DNA of 64,000 nucleotides, taken from NCBI RefSeq assembly GCF_947507565.1, contig NC_089193.1, forward strand, positions 124,001-188,000, read 5' to 3'. Position 1 is the first letter of the stretch; each line of letters starts with the position of its first letter. Source of the stretch: Oscarella lobularis. Its lineage: Eukaryota; Porifera; Homoscleromorpha; Homosclerophorida; Oscarellidae. This document shows positions 22,701-34,283 of the stretch, piece after piece. The position numbers were made by a program, and so were the translations under genes. The notes under the pieces were generated by a model that did not search any database, was not told the DNA's origin, and worked only from the letters and a program-made list of their open reading frames with translations.

Positions 22701-25700
22701 TCTTCAAGACGAACAAGTTGGGAGTGACGCAATTGCGCTTTCATTGCGCTACGATGGCAGCAAATCTCTCAGTCAATGTAAGAAACAACACTAGGGGGAA
22801 AAAAGAGGGGTCTATTTTAAGTTTTCAAAGATCGTTGCTGGTCCTCCGACGACCATCAAGTTTCTTCACTATACAAACGAAGTAATTAAATATTTAATAA
22901 TCTATGTATTTAATTCTGTGTTGATAGGTCGTTACTGTGTACAATAACACCGCTCTTCCGTCGCCGCTCGTCGTCCAGCTCTGCGACACTTCCGGCAATC
23001 CGGCCGAAATAGCTGGCGTTCCCATATCGCTCGGACGAACGAAAGGCTTCAACGTAAGGAAACGTGGCTATATAGGAGAAAAAAATCATGATTCTCTGAC
23101 GTCATACGCTCGCAGCTTCTTCCGCAGACGCAGGGCGAACGAACGAACGATTTGGGACAAGTGGATTTCGGCATTCTTATCGCAAGCTGCGACGAGTGAG
23201 CGAATTTTCTTTTATGACGTCACTTGATATAAGGCTTTTGTTTTGTTTGTTTGTTTTTTTCTTTGCACAGGTTGGGCAGCTTTAATGTGACCCCGCGAGC
23301 GTGTCTCGCGCCGAGAGACGAAACGAACGATAAAGGCGATAAGGACGAAAGGAAGAGTATTATATATGGAAGCAGTCTAATGATAAGGCGAGTGTCTATT
23401 CGAAGTGTAGAGTTGTTAGAGGGGGGGGGACAATATCTAGTTTAGAATTCAGCCGAATTCATCGGTTCCCGCCAAAATCGCTGTGGCGTTTTTGAGTCAA
23501 CAGCAATGCATTGCCGGCACCACAATGCCGGGTACGTGTTTGGTGTAGTAGCAGTACAAATAAGGCGAAAATCTTCATTTTTTCAGATGTTGAGGTTCAG
23601 ATTCAAGCTGAGGACAGTAGCGTTATAAAGGACGTTCTTCTACCGCACATTGCTATGGGAATCAAGGATGAATCGCTGGAGGCGACAGTCGAAAACGTGC
23701 TTAATAGATATCAATTCTAATAAACAATTTATTATTATTATTATTATTAGCTTAAAGTCGTCTCGCCTCCCGTGGCGGACGACTCCGGACGAACACGCGG
23801 AAGCTGTTACTTCCGGTATCTCTTTTCTATATCTTATCTCGGCATTGAAACGTTTTTCTTTGCAGGAATCACGAGGCCCCGCAAAAGGCAGCTAACTACA
23901 CTGTCTTGGTCAACTACGATAGCGGTCACACGCGATTAATTAGTAGTCCGGTAAGAAGAAAACTTTCCTATTGTTTTGACGTCGATATTTATTTCCTTAT
24001 AGTTCCGGGTTACCGTTCTACCGGCGAACCCGGAAAAACTTGTACCCATGGTTACGCCTGCCATGGCAACCGTAACCAATCAGAGTCCGGTTCGAAGTCG
24101 AACGTTAGTCAATGATTTGTCTCTTTGTCTCGAGGTAGAAATCATTTAGAGAGAGGGGTGGAGGGGGGGGGGGGGGGGGGGGGGGGGATCCTTTTGAAGG
24201 AATCTTTTTTTGAGGATGCGTTTGGTAATGTAACGCGCAGCGTTTCGGGGTCCGTCACGGCGACTATTCTACCGGATAAGGACGAGAATCCGACGCCGAT
24301 TCTCGACGCCGGAACGATGACGACGTTTGACTTCGAAAACGGCGAGTGTCACGTCAAGCGATTGCTCATCGCCGAAGGATCACCGGGAAAGAGCGGACAG
24401 AGCTACGTGCTTCGTTTCGAAGCCGTCGTATCGGATACAGAGTCGCAAGTGGCGCCGTACGACATCGACTTTTTATTTTGTGACGGTAAGGAATAGGAAT
24501 AGGAGTCGGAGTAGGAATGGATAAGCATATACACATAGATTCTATTAGACACGCAATGTAGTGTTTTTTGAATAACTATGGACACGCAGACATAGACTAT
24601 GTTCCTATAGATGTGGGCAAAAGGAGGGACTTCGCTCAGTTGGCGAAGCGTAGGGACGAAGTTCTTAGGACGGCGTCCGAGAGGCGAAGAACTCTTGAGG
24701 CGACGGAGAAACTTGTGTCAGACCTCCAAGGCGAGGGGGAAAGGGGAAGAAAAACGGCTCTTTAAAAAACTTGATTTCTATTTTAGGAAAAATAACTAAA
24801 GGCGATGCGAATGTTTTGAAGCTCAGACAGCAATTGAAACAGAGTGGGGCTAGTGACGAACAGTTGGAAAATGTATAGGCGTTTCCTTTGCTTTCGCAGA
24901 GTCTAACTCGTTCTTTTCTCTTTCTAGTTGGAATCTATTGATAAATTCGCGTCTGAGTGTCAACAGCGAAAGAAGAAAATTCAATGTCGACCAAGACGAA
25001 ATTGCCTTTTGGAAAATCCCCCGTTCGAACCGGAAGTTGTGGGAAAGGTGATCGCGGGGCTGACCCAATAATATTCAGTCGTATTTTTTTCTCCTCTTTG
25101 AAGATCGGGCTTTTGGCGAAAGTCGAAGACGACAAAGTAGCGTCAGCTCTGTCTTGGTACATGTCGTCCGATATGGACTGCATTGTGACGACAACAACAG
25201 CAAAAGTCACAGAGAAAAAAACTGAATAAATAAATAAATAAAAATATAATTCTATTGCAGGCGAAAGAGATAGTCCGCAAGAGCGGCGGAGCTCAGCAAG
25301 TTCTCCCACTCGACGGGATTTTTCAAAAGGGTTTACCTGATTGGAGAAAGTAAGCTCCTTTGGTCTCCTACCTATTTGAAACGTTTACTCACGTCATTCT
25401 AGACCGCTGCCTCACCAGAGAGCTCAACTCCAAAAAGTTCCTGGTAATCCAGTGTACGCAAGAAGTCTTCTCATTCTTCCGGACGATCAGGAGAAAAGAG
25501 AGAGAGCCAAAAAGGGTGAGATTTCTTTATAGTAGTAGTAGAGAAACTCGATTTTTTCCTCTCCTTAGTCTTCGGACTGCTATTGGGTGATACTCTCATT
25601 CTCGATGATCTCGATTCGGCGACGACGTATCGCCAGATGGTCGTCAAACACGTGTCCTGTCCGACTATTCTCACGCGGACGGGCGAGAGAGTTCGCAGTC

Positions 25701-26222
25701 AAGGTATGGTAGCGGGGGGCCGGGGAGGGAACAAAGTATTGGAGATATAGATTTTTTTCATTAAGGAACTTTCGGGGGTGCGCAGAATCGAGCGCGGCCG
25801 AGCATGATGAGAGGGATCATGTTTTCCGCTCCTGAACCGCCAGAATTGGCTAACATTCATCGCGTATTAGGTTCGTGGGGTCCGCGAGGGTGTGCGCCTC
25901 GAAGTCAGGGGAGTATCCCTTCTAGAATTGCTCCAAGGCTTTCGACAGGCGAATTATCGTCTCAATGAAACGAGAAGAGAGCTTCGCGTAATTAATTCCC
26001 TAATGATTGATGTTGTAGTGACAACGTTTCGTTTAGTCGCATCAAGAAACATTGGACGGTGACACTATGCGAGAAACGCGTCGTCAGTTGAGGGAAGCCG
26101 AGACTCAATTGCGGGACGTTGAACGCCAGCTTGCAATGCATCGTCGGAGACGGAGGCCGGGCGGGAATGCGGACGAGCCCCAAGCGAAAATGCCGCGTCT
26201 CGGCGCAGAAGAATTCAGTTAA
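16750..26222 (+). CDS. SMCHD1: SMCHD1 orthologue (GHKL ATPase with SMC hinge), many exons
   Basis: SMCHD1 is a non-canonical SMC protein of the nucleus that silences chromatin in vertebrates. This gene reads as a full-length orthologue over roughly 30 short exons. The N-terminal ubiquitin-like region starts [15 protein letters not shown] at 16750. Then comes [20 protein letters not shown] and the GHKL ATPase: [13 protein letters not shown] (metal-binding Asn motif, about 17290), [17 protein letters not shown] (about 17455) and [17 protein letters not shown] (about 17660). The transducer region ([44 protein letters not shown]) follows. After it come long beta-rich repeats (20.2-24.5 kb), a coiled coil (24610-24730) and the SMC hinge ([20 protein letters not shown] near 25140; [18 protein letters not shown] near 25570). 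The last exon is glutamate/arginine-rich and stops at 26220-26222 (GAEEFS). ATPase residues look intact. Most introns are about 50 bp, but one of about 750 bp (19.4-20.17 kb) holds a repeat array. Confidence 0.95.
18460..18480 (+). repeat. intronic poly-G tract in SMCHD1
   Basis: A run of about 21 G lies just after the donor GTAAGAG in the intron following the exon ending FQKSSK. G tracts near donors can bind splicing factors and form quadruplexes; whether this one does so is inference. The length may vary between assemblies. Confidence 0.85.
19805..20010 (+). repeat. tandem array of hairpins in a long SMCHD1 intron
   Basis: Five imperfect copies of a self-complementary core, best form CTATACAG-CTTT-CTGTATAG (8-bp stem, 4-nt loop). 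Copies lie at about 19815, 19858, 19899, 19933 and 19973, spaced 34-46 bp. Spacer words (GTTTCGTTACC, TAGATTCTT) are also shared. The array sits in the only long intron of SMCHD1. An open frame at 19833-20108 is repeat read-through. Confidence 0.85.
24163..24187 (+). repeat. second intronic poly-G tract in SMCHD1
   Basis: A run of about 25 G sits upstream of the exon that begins near GAGGATGCGTTTGG, after GAGAGGGGTGGA. It is similar in sequence and gene context to the tract at 18460-18480. Confidence 0.85.
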
Positions 26223-26370
26223 ATTCCGGTAATCGCAAAAGACATCAGATAATGATGACGTCATATCACGCCAAACGCGCTCGTAAGTAATGAAACGTGT
26301 GTTTTTGTCGTTTGCGTGTTTGCTCGGTAAATGATGTTCAATAAAGTTAATTAAATCTGGCGCTAATGTC

Positions 26371-26805
26371 CCGGATGTTCAGCATAAAAACGAACGTAGT
26401 TTCCCCTCTCCTCCATTCACCCCCTCGCCCCAAATGGGAGGCAAGGCCAGGTGGGCACCTGCTGTGAGTCAAAGGACTCGTGGGGTCACTCCATACTCCC
26501 CCGCGGAGGGTGAGCCCGTTTAACCTCCTGGCTCCGAGCCTTGGACTGTGAAAGTGGCAGCTGGGATGTCAGTCCACTCACAGGTGCAATTCCAAGGGGC
26601 GTCACTGATTTACCCGCCAGTGCTCCGCCTTACGCGGGGAGGCAACTCTATAGCCTCTGCAGAGGTATGGCCTATTTATCGCTCTTGGCCACAGAGGGAT
26701 GGCTGCGTCTGCCTCGTCGGATTGGAGGAACAACTACACGGTAAAACAATTGACAAAGGGGAAAACAAAGAAAAGTACCTGGCGTCCGCCAAAGTCTCGA
26801 GCAGA
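26371..26805 (+). repeat. dispersed repeat Y, copy 2
   Basis: Nearly identical to 8914-9348 in direct orientation. It begins 149 bp after the SMCHD1 stop codon. The short flank after it partly repeats an internal piece (CGCTCTTGGCCACAGAGG) at about 26828, which suggests a nested or rearranged insertion. Confidence 0.75.
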
Positions 26806-26869
26806 TAAAACAACAAAAGGCCTGTTTTTCGCTCTTGGCCACAGAGGAATGGCTGGCTGGCCTCAAATA

Positions 26870-27195
26870 TAAGGTCTATGAGTAATTTTATAAGTAATTT
26901 TATAAGAAATTGAAAATTACAAAAAAGAGACTATGAGTAAATTAACTACAAATAATTTGTAGGACAATTACTCTCAAAGTCTATGAGAAATTGTATTAGA
27001 AATAGAAATTACTCACAGGGTCCATGAGTAAATTCACTACTAATAAATTCAGACAATGACTCACAGGGCCATAGAGTAATTTCACAACTGATAAATTTAA
27101 AAACAATTACTCACAGGGTCCACGAGTAATTGTATTAGAAATAGAAAATTACTAACCGGGTCCATGAGTAATTTCACTACTAATAATTTCAAAGA
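26870..27195 (+). repeat. degenerate AT-rich tandem repeat
   Basis: The phrases CATGAGTAA, GAAATTACTCACAGGG and CACTACTAATAA recur at intervals of about 50-60 bp. Copies are diverged. There is no coding potential. Confidence 0.65.
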
Positions 27196-27469
27196 CACTT
27201 ATCTATGTTTCGATTCCCCGTGAATCATCTCTTTTGTGCGCTCTCCTCCAATCATCCCTTCAAAACTCCTCCTCCTCCTCCTCCTCTTCTTCTTCCCTTG
27301 TCCGTTCGTTCGCTCGTTCGTCCGTCCATTCGTACGACGAGCTATACCGACAACAAACACGTCATGATACGTTCCGCTCGCTTCTCGAGCGTTCAAAAGG
27401 GACCAATGAGCCAATATTTGAACGTACCATTTGTCAGATGTGATGGCCGCACGCCCGGAGGATACACCG
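27196..27469. other. short gap with CCT/CTT and CGTT simple repeats
   Basis: Contains (CTC)n with CTT near 27270-27295 and a CGTTCGTT-type stretch near 27300-27330. Open frames at 27205-27603 and on the other strand run through these repeats and are not supported as genes. Confidence 0.4.
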
Positions 27470-28612
27470 TCGCGGCCCCCAGGGCCCGCTTGATACAAGG
27501 GAACATACATCTAAATAAAAATTATAAAAAATTGGTTGCCTTAGAAACCAAACTTTGGCTACCAACAACTCCAGGGTCAGAGAGACCACATATTGAATCT
27601 TAGCTCGATCGGAACAGGGGAAGGAACTTTGCGAACAATGCAAACATGCACCATAGCCAAAAAAGTTTTTGGGTTGGAATTTCAACCAAAATTTTGGCCG
27701 ATGGCCACCAAACCTTTTCGTCTCCTACATACTACCTAATAGAATTCCGCTCCACGAAAAAACGGGGAGAATTCCATCACGGGACGGAGAAAATCGAAAA
27801 ACATTTTCGAATTTTCTCATTCGCGACGAAATACATTTAAATGCGTGCCGTTTCGACACGAAACATCGCACGGCGACCGGACCAAGACCCATCGAATCGT
27901 CATTAACGACTCTACAAGATTGGTTGAGAGCCGTGTCGAAATACGCAAATTTTCGACATGAAAACGTGTCGAACATACAAATAGGCCTACTTGCGTGCGC
28001 GGAAACAACCCCACCTTTACGACGCCGCCGCGCCGCTACGGCGCGACGTAGGGCGACGAACGATACTTCGATCGAAAGCCCATATCATCTAGTTTTCGAT
28101 TGGCCGTTTGTCAACGGCGTACGACACGCCGTTTGACGCACAGCGAGCGCGAAATAAAAGGGCCACGCCCCCTTTTCGAGCATAGAAAAACGTCGTAAAT
28201 GGCTCAGAAAACGAAACGGAACGTAGCGAAACGTTTCAAAACATTGCGCAAACATTGTTTCGCATCGAATCGAAATGATCCGATCGAATTTCGAGGTGCG
28301 CGTCACACATTGGCGACGCGACGCCGCGATTTCGGCCGTTTCGCGCTATCGCCAAGGCTCTAAACTACCTAATAAGTACTTACCTATTCATTTTTTCGAC
28401 GTCGCCCGAGCTTCGGAAACGTTGCATTCGAGCCAAATCAGAGCTAAGCCAAATCCAATTCATTCACGAAATGAGCAAAGCGCGCTATCATACGCACGTG
28501 ATTCGGCTGGAGTACAATACTGAAGTAAAAACAATTATTAAAAATCAAAATTTCGCACTATTTACAATCTATAATAGTGCGGGAAGGATTTGAAAAGCAT
28601 TTCCGAACAAAA
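27470..28612 (+). mobile_element. dispersed element X, right copy
   Basis: Inverted relative to the copy at 7041-8165. The end carries a perfect 8-bp hairpin, CGCACTAT and ATAGTGCG around a 12-nt loop, at about 28555-28582. The frame that is open for 339 codons in the left copy is kept here for about 155 codons (27669-28136, including KHRTATGPRPIESSLTTLQD, shared by both) and then breaks. The copy is flanked by simple repeats on both sides. Confidence 0.65.
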
Positions 28613-28872
28613 TAGAAAAATCTTTCGCGTCAAATGAGCCGAAATTCCACACAGTGGTAGCTCTACACCGTCTGTTCGCTCCAGATATCGACATCGCCTA
28701 ATCTTTAATTCTCACGTCTTAGATATTAAATTGAGGGACAAATCTTTAATTCGTAGGGCCTAGTTGTTAAATTGAGAACCTAATATTTAATTCTTAGGGC
28801 CTAAATATTAAATCACTCTTAATGAAAGCAGAACCTTCACTCGTAGTGCTCATCATCGTCTTTATAAGAGAC
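28613..28872. other. AT-rich gap with a short degenerate tandem repeat
   Basis: At 28700-28815 the words TTAAATTGAG and TTAGGGCCTA recur three times at about 35-40-bp spacing. No gene is seen. Confidence 0.5.
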
Positions 28873-29763
<891 letters not shown>

Positions 29764-29770
29764 ATGATTT

Positions 29771-29832
29771 TACTACCTAGCTACCTAGCTACCTAGCTAC
29801 CTAGTTACCTAGCTACCTAGTTACCTAGCTAC
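29771..29832 (+). repeat. 8-bp microsatellite (ACCTAGCT)n
   Basis: About seven copies of an octamer TACCTAGC/TACCTAGT begin 10 bp after the CTG tract. CTAG palindromes repeat every 8 bp. Confidence 0.9.
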
Positions 29833-29919
29833 CAGACTATTTAGACCTACTTAATTTAATTACTTATTTTTTATTAATCTATTGATCTCTACCTTAAAAA
29901 GGTGATCGTTGAAAAACCG

Positions 29920-30020
29920 TCGTTGCGTCGTCGTCCTTGGGGCTGTCCTTTCGTCCCGTCGTCTCGTCGTCTCGTCGTCTCGTCGTCCCGTCGTCCCGTC
30001 GTCTTTTCGTCCCGTCCCTG
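29920..30020 (+). repeat. CGTCGTCTCGTC simple repeat
   Basis: Pyrimidine-rich (CGTCGTCCCGTCGTCT) units across about 90 bp, directly before the longer satellite array. The open frame at 29937-30140 is repeat read-through. Confidence 0.8.
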
Positions 30021-30029
30021 CATAGAGTA

Positions 30030-31430
30030 CCTATAAACTCAAAAAAAAGAACGAGCCAGAGGAATACTGAGCGCTACATACAGTACCTTTGCGAATGCCG
30101 GCTTCGTCCCGTCTTCTTCATCCTGCTTGAGGCCTCCTAAAGCTCAAAGAAAAACAAGCAAGGGAAACTGTAAACGATCCATACAGATACCTGTAATAAT
30201 ATTTCTTCGTCTGCATCATCTTCGTCCACGTCTTTTTCGTCCCTTCTACTTCATCTGCCTTCAGCACCTAAAACTGAAACAAAAGCAAGCAGGAGAAAAT
30301 ATAAGCTACCCATACAGATACCTCTGTCAATTCTTCGTCGACGTCATCTTCGTCTCCATCATCTTTGTCCCTTCTTCTTCATCCCTAAAGCTCAAAGAAA
30401 AACCAGCAAGAGAAACACAAAACGATCCATACAGATACCTCAGCAATATCTTCGTCAACATCTCTTTCGTTTACATCTACTTCGTCCCTTCGTCCTTGAC
30501 AACCTAAATCTCAAAAAAAAGGAAGCAAAAGAAAAACTAAGCAATCCATACAGATACCTTTGCAATTTCTTCGTCGACATCGTCTTCATCACTTCTACTT
30601 CGTCTACTTCTACTTCGTCCCTTCGTCCTTGACAACCTAAATCTCAAAGAAAAGAAAGCAAAAGAAAAACTAAGCAATCCATACAGATACCTTTGCAATT
30701 TCTTCGTCGACATCGTCTTCATCACTTCTACTTCGTCTACTTCCACTTCGTCCCTTCGTCCTTGACAACCTAAATCTCAAAGAAAAGAAAGCAAAAGAGA
30801 AACTACGTAATCCATACAGATACCTCAGGACTTCCTTCGTCGACATCATCTTCGTCGACTTCGTTTTCGTCTACATCATCTTTATCATCCTGACGCACCT
30901 AAAACTCAAACGAAAGCAAGCAAGGGAAAAAATAATCAACCCATGCAGACACCTGTGCCATTTCTTCGTCAACGTCATCTTCGTCTCCATCATCTTCGTC
31001 TCCATCGTCTTCGTCCCTCTTCTTCATCCCTGCGTCTTTGAAAACCTAAATCTCAAAGAAAGAAAGCAAAAGAAAAAATGAGCAATCCATACAGATACCT
31101 CTTGCATTTTTTCGTCCACTTCCTTTTCGTCTTCGTCCTCTTCATGTCAGCATTATCTATTCAAAAAAGCCAGCAAGTGAAAAAGGAAGCACTACATACA
31201 GATACCTCAATCTTCGTCCCTCACTTACGTCAACGTCGTTCCCTTGCCTTCCCGTCTTGCATCCGTCCTAAATCTAAAAAAAAAGAAAACAAACGAAAAC
31301 GCAAGGAAAACATACAGGTACCGTATAAGACGTCTTCAATTGGCGTAGCACAATCCTGTCCGCACCTAGGCACCCTAAAGAAAGAAGCAGTACGGAAAAA
31401 GACGATCGACTAATACAGAAACCTTTAATT
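30030..31430 (+). repeat. satellite array, about 125-bp unit, about 12 copies
   Basis: The anchor CATACAGATACCT or a close variant recurs about 12 times between 30078 and 31416, spaced roughly 100-150 bp. Each unit combines an A-rich block (TCAAAGAAAAG, AGCAAAAGAAA) with a pyrimidine-rich block of TTCGTC words. Two neighbouring units around 30540-30780 are almost identical, so homogenisation is recent. Open frames in this interval (for example 30127-30507 and 31078-31413) are repeat read-through. Confidence 0.88.
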
Positions 31431-32900
31431 GAGTGTCGTCTTCCGTTGAGGCGACGATCTTCATCAGGACGCCTGCAAGATAAATAAAATTAGTCAAAAA
31501 TTATAGAAAAATACTAATTATCTATTTATCTAATTAATTAATTATTTAATTACCCTATTTAATAATCCTCTACCCTAACTGCCTCTAATTTCCTCTATAG
31601 ATGGCTAAAATAAGATGATTGACGAGGTGAAGATTAAGTGACGGTGAAGTGTAAGAAGATGACGTGTAAATGATGAAGAAAAATGAAGTGAAAATACAGG
31701 AAGAACCTACAATGAAACAAAAGATTAATAAAAAACTAATTATAGAAGGGCAGGTACGTAGGTACACCTAAATCAAACAAGTCTATAAGAAAACGCCAAT
31801 AAATAAATATAAAGGAGTCATACCACTGGCGTTTGACCACGCCCAGCATTGAAGAAATTCGCCCCATTAATTAATTAATTACGTGGTGAACCTATGCTCA
31901 AATAAAAGATAAAGAAAGATGAAAGGAAAACAGGTCCGGAAGTACAGTACACCTAAATAAAACGAAGTCTTTTAATAAAAATAGCAATAAATAAATAAAT
32001 AAAAAGAGTCATACCACCAGCGTTTGACAACGCCAAGCATTGAAAAATTGGACCGTTCACGATTAAAAATCTATACCTAAGGAAACAAATGTTAGGATCG
32101 AGGAAAAATTACCTTCACCTAATCTTTTCAATGTTCCTTGAAAGGGGCCCCACTCACTAAAGCAGCACGATTCCTTTGCGACGTGAGAACAACCGACCAA
32201 TAACGCTTCAAAGAGTTGTTTACTTTTGAAAGGGCGCCTTCAAAAGTGCTAAAAACAAAAGGAATTAGCGAAAACGTGCATGATACGGCTTCTAGCTGCA
32301 ACTGCGGACGCAGAAAGCGCAAGCGCGAAACATTTGCCTAAGGAGACAATCGTTAGAGCCTAAACCAATGAGAATTCGCTTCGATTTTTTGAAGTGCCTG
32401 GTCGAAAAAAAGGGACCCCTCACTTACGCAAAGTCGTTTTTGCAAGCGAAACAAATCCGAAGAGCTTCGATCGTCCAAAGAACGTCCTTGAAGGCTAAGA
32501 AGAGACACTATAGCGAAACGCGAAAGCACACTGCGTCACGCCCCCGCAACACCGCCATCTTCGCGTGTCATGTAGAGTCTTCGTTCGACGAACTGGAGAA
32601 CAATAGACGACCGGCAGCGACTATCTGAGGAAAACAATCGTTCGGCTTACCATTGACGAAGGAAAGCAGAACGATCGAGCCTCGAAGAAGACTCGTACGA
32701 CGTAGAAGCGAGTTTTTCCCTTCGCGATCGGGTAGAGGCTGCAATGAGATGTTAAACTAAAGGCAGCAGCGATAAATTTAGCTGGAGCGGGTTTTCCTAG
32801 AGCCGTTTCGTCGTCGTGCTGCTCCGGACTATCTTTACGGTAGTTTGACACGTGTCATTGATGTCACGAAAAGTTCCGGACAATCACGTGCTGCACGTTT
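31431..32900. repeat. AT-rich region with diverged longer repeats
   Basis: Two copies of a block containing ATACCA-CTGGCGTTTGAC and CGCC-AGCATTGAA lie at about 31820-31860 and 32010-32050, preceded by similar GTACACCTAAAT blocks. A second family with words like GAAACAAATGTTAGGATCG and AGACAATCGTTAGAGCC recurs near 32080, 32340 and 32630. No supported gene. Confidence 0.5.
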
Positions 32901-33126
32901 GGTGCGAAAACATTAGCTGCACGTGAGGTATGCGTTTCAGCGCTTGAAAGGAAAAGACGTACGGCTGATTCTTTGGCATAGCCTAATTGTAAAAGAGAAT
33001 GCAAATAATTATGATATACCAGATGATTTTACCGTGTTGTTCCTACTAGCTACGATCTCAATCTCCAGTAATTTCACTACAGTCTTTAAGACGACACGAC
33101 CGCCACATACTGCAGTAAGAGAATGG
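32901..33126. other. short gap, nothing recognised
   Basis: A plus-strand open frame (32923-33237) covers this stretch without a recognisable motif. It overlaps the kelch-like minus-strand frame and is likely chance. Confidence 0.25.
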
Positions 33127-33384
33127 CTATGTCTCGCAGTTGGCAAAACTTCCAACTCGAGTAGAGTCCACGAGTGCGTGCGTGCTGTAAGTCCAAGTGT
33201 CTCTCAGCGAGCTAGCGGCGTCGATTCCCGAATTTAAATCTCCAGTAACGGTCTTGCCTCCAAACAATAATATACGATTAATTGCGTTCGTTGTATTCGG
33301 GAATCGTGTGTGAGCTGCCATTGCGTGGTATTTTCTGTAATATGCTGGTTTAATGGCCACGATGTTTTTGGCAGCAGATTGCAC
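33127..33384 (-). pseudogene. kelch-repeat-like fragment
   Basis: The minus-strand frame reads YHAMAAHTRFPN, then INRILLFGGKTVTGDLN and LRDTWTYS. This is the usual kelch-blade pattern: a histidine-containing strand, then LFGG, then DTWTY. Only about one blade is present, and it ends at a stop without a clear splice donor. No partner exons were found on either side, so a relic or an orphan exon is most likely. Confidence 0.45.
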
Positions 33385-34283
33385 CAGACGTTTGCTGCTG
33401 CATCATCAGCTGACGTGCCTTTCGTTTCATTTTTTGCAACGATGTCCAATAAAAGAAGAAGAATTTTCATAAAAAAGGACGGCTTTCAGAATTATTTCAA
33501 TACGTTTTGTTGCCCCTGTAACAGTAATGTCTTAGAACACCTGATCAGCGAGTCTACGTAGGCTTTTCCGATGACGACTTTACCGGGTACATTAAAAGAA
33601 CTGCCAATAAAACTTGGGGTCAACGCCCGGGCGAAATTCAAGTAAAATATTTTTGACGTATGAAGCTTTGCTTTCTTTCCTTTGAACAGTTTTTGGGTAG
33701 AGCGCTGCTTTGAACTCTTTTGCCCTATGCTGATAAAATGCTCTCACACTATTCCGAATACCCTCGACAATGATGGGAAACACGAAGCTCGTATAAAACT
33801 TGTGATAGGTAGACAGTCAGAGACAGGATTTTTATTAAGCCACATGGATGTGTGCCCAAGCACGTATACGTGGAAAAATATTGTGCGTGAAACAAAGAGT
33901 GGCGACAAACGAAGATTTTCGGTAAATCAGAGCCACACACTAGTAGGATCCGCCAATGGGCGGAGCTAGTGTTGTTCGAAAATAATTCTTCTGTAATATG
34001 TTGCCCCAAGAGCTTTGACTTGAAAGTTAAAACATTAACTGGGCTATTGTTGTCGTTCTCAGGTACTGAGTGAGTTTGACTGAACTTGCCTACTTTTCTG
34101 ATTTTAAGCACAAATACGATTCACATGTTTAGTCGTCTCATATTAGGCTGCATGAGCGTTGAGCGATATCCGATAATAAACCTGAGAATCCCTTAAAGCG
34201 GGGTAGCAGTGATTCGCGGGCGGAACAAAGGATCGTCCGGTTTCGTAATGAGTGCAAATTGAATTAATTAATTATCATACAAA
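33385..34283. other. unassigned region
   Basis: Several overlapping open frames of 60-120 codons exist on both strands (for example 33682-33969 + and 33749-34111 -). None shows a recognisable motif or convincing splice chain. The last part is the upstream flank of the first methyltransferase. Confidence 0.3.

Noticed and set aside
27740-28600. Helitron identity for element X
   Set aside because: The terminal hairpin is suggestive, but no TC start or CTRR end at an AT target could be fixed by eye, so the class is left open.
30030-31430. Regularly spaced repeats reminiscent of a CRISPR array
   Set aside because: The repeated units themselves are diverged over their whole length with no unique spacers, and the genome is eukaryotic.
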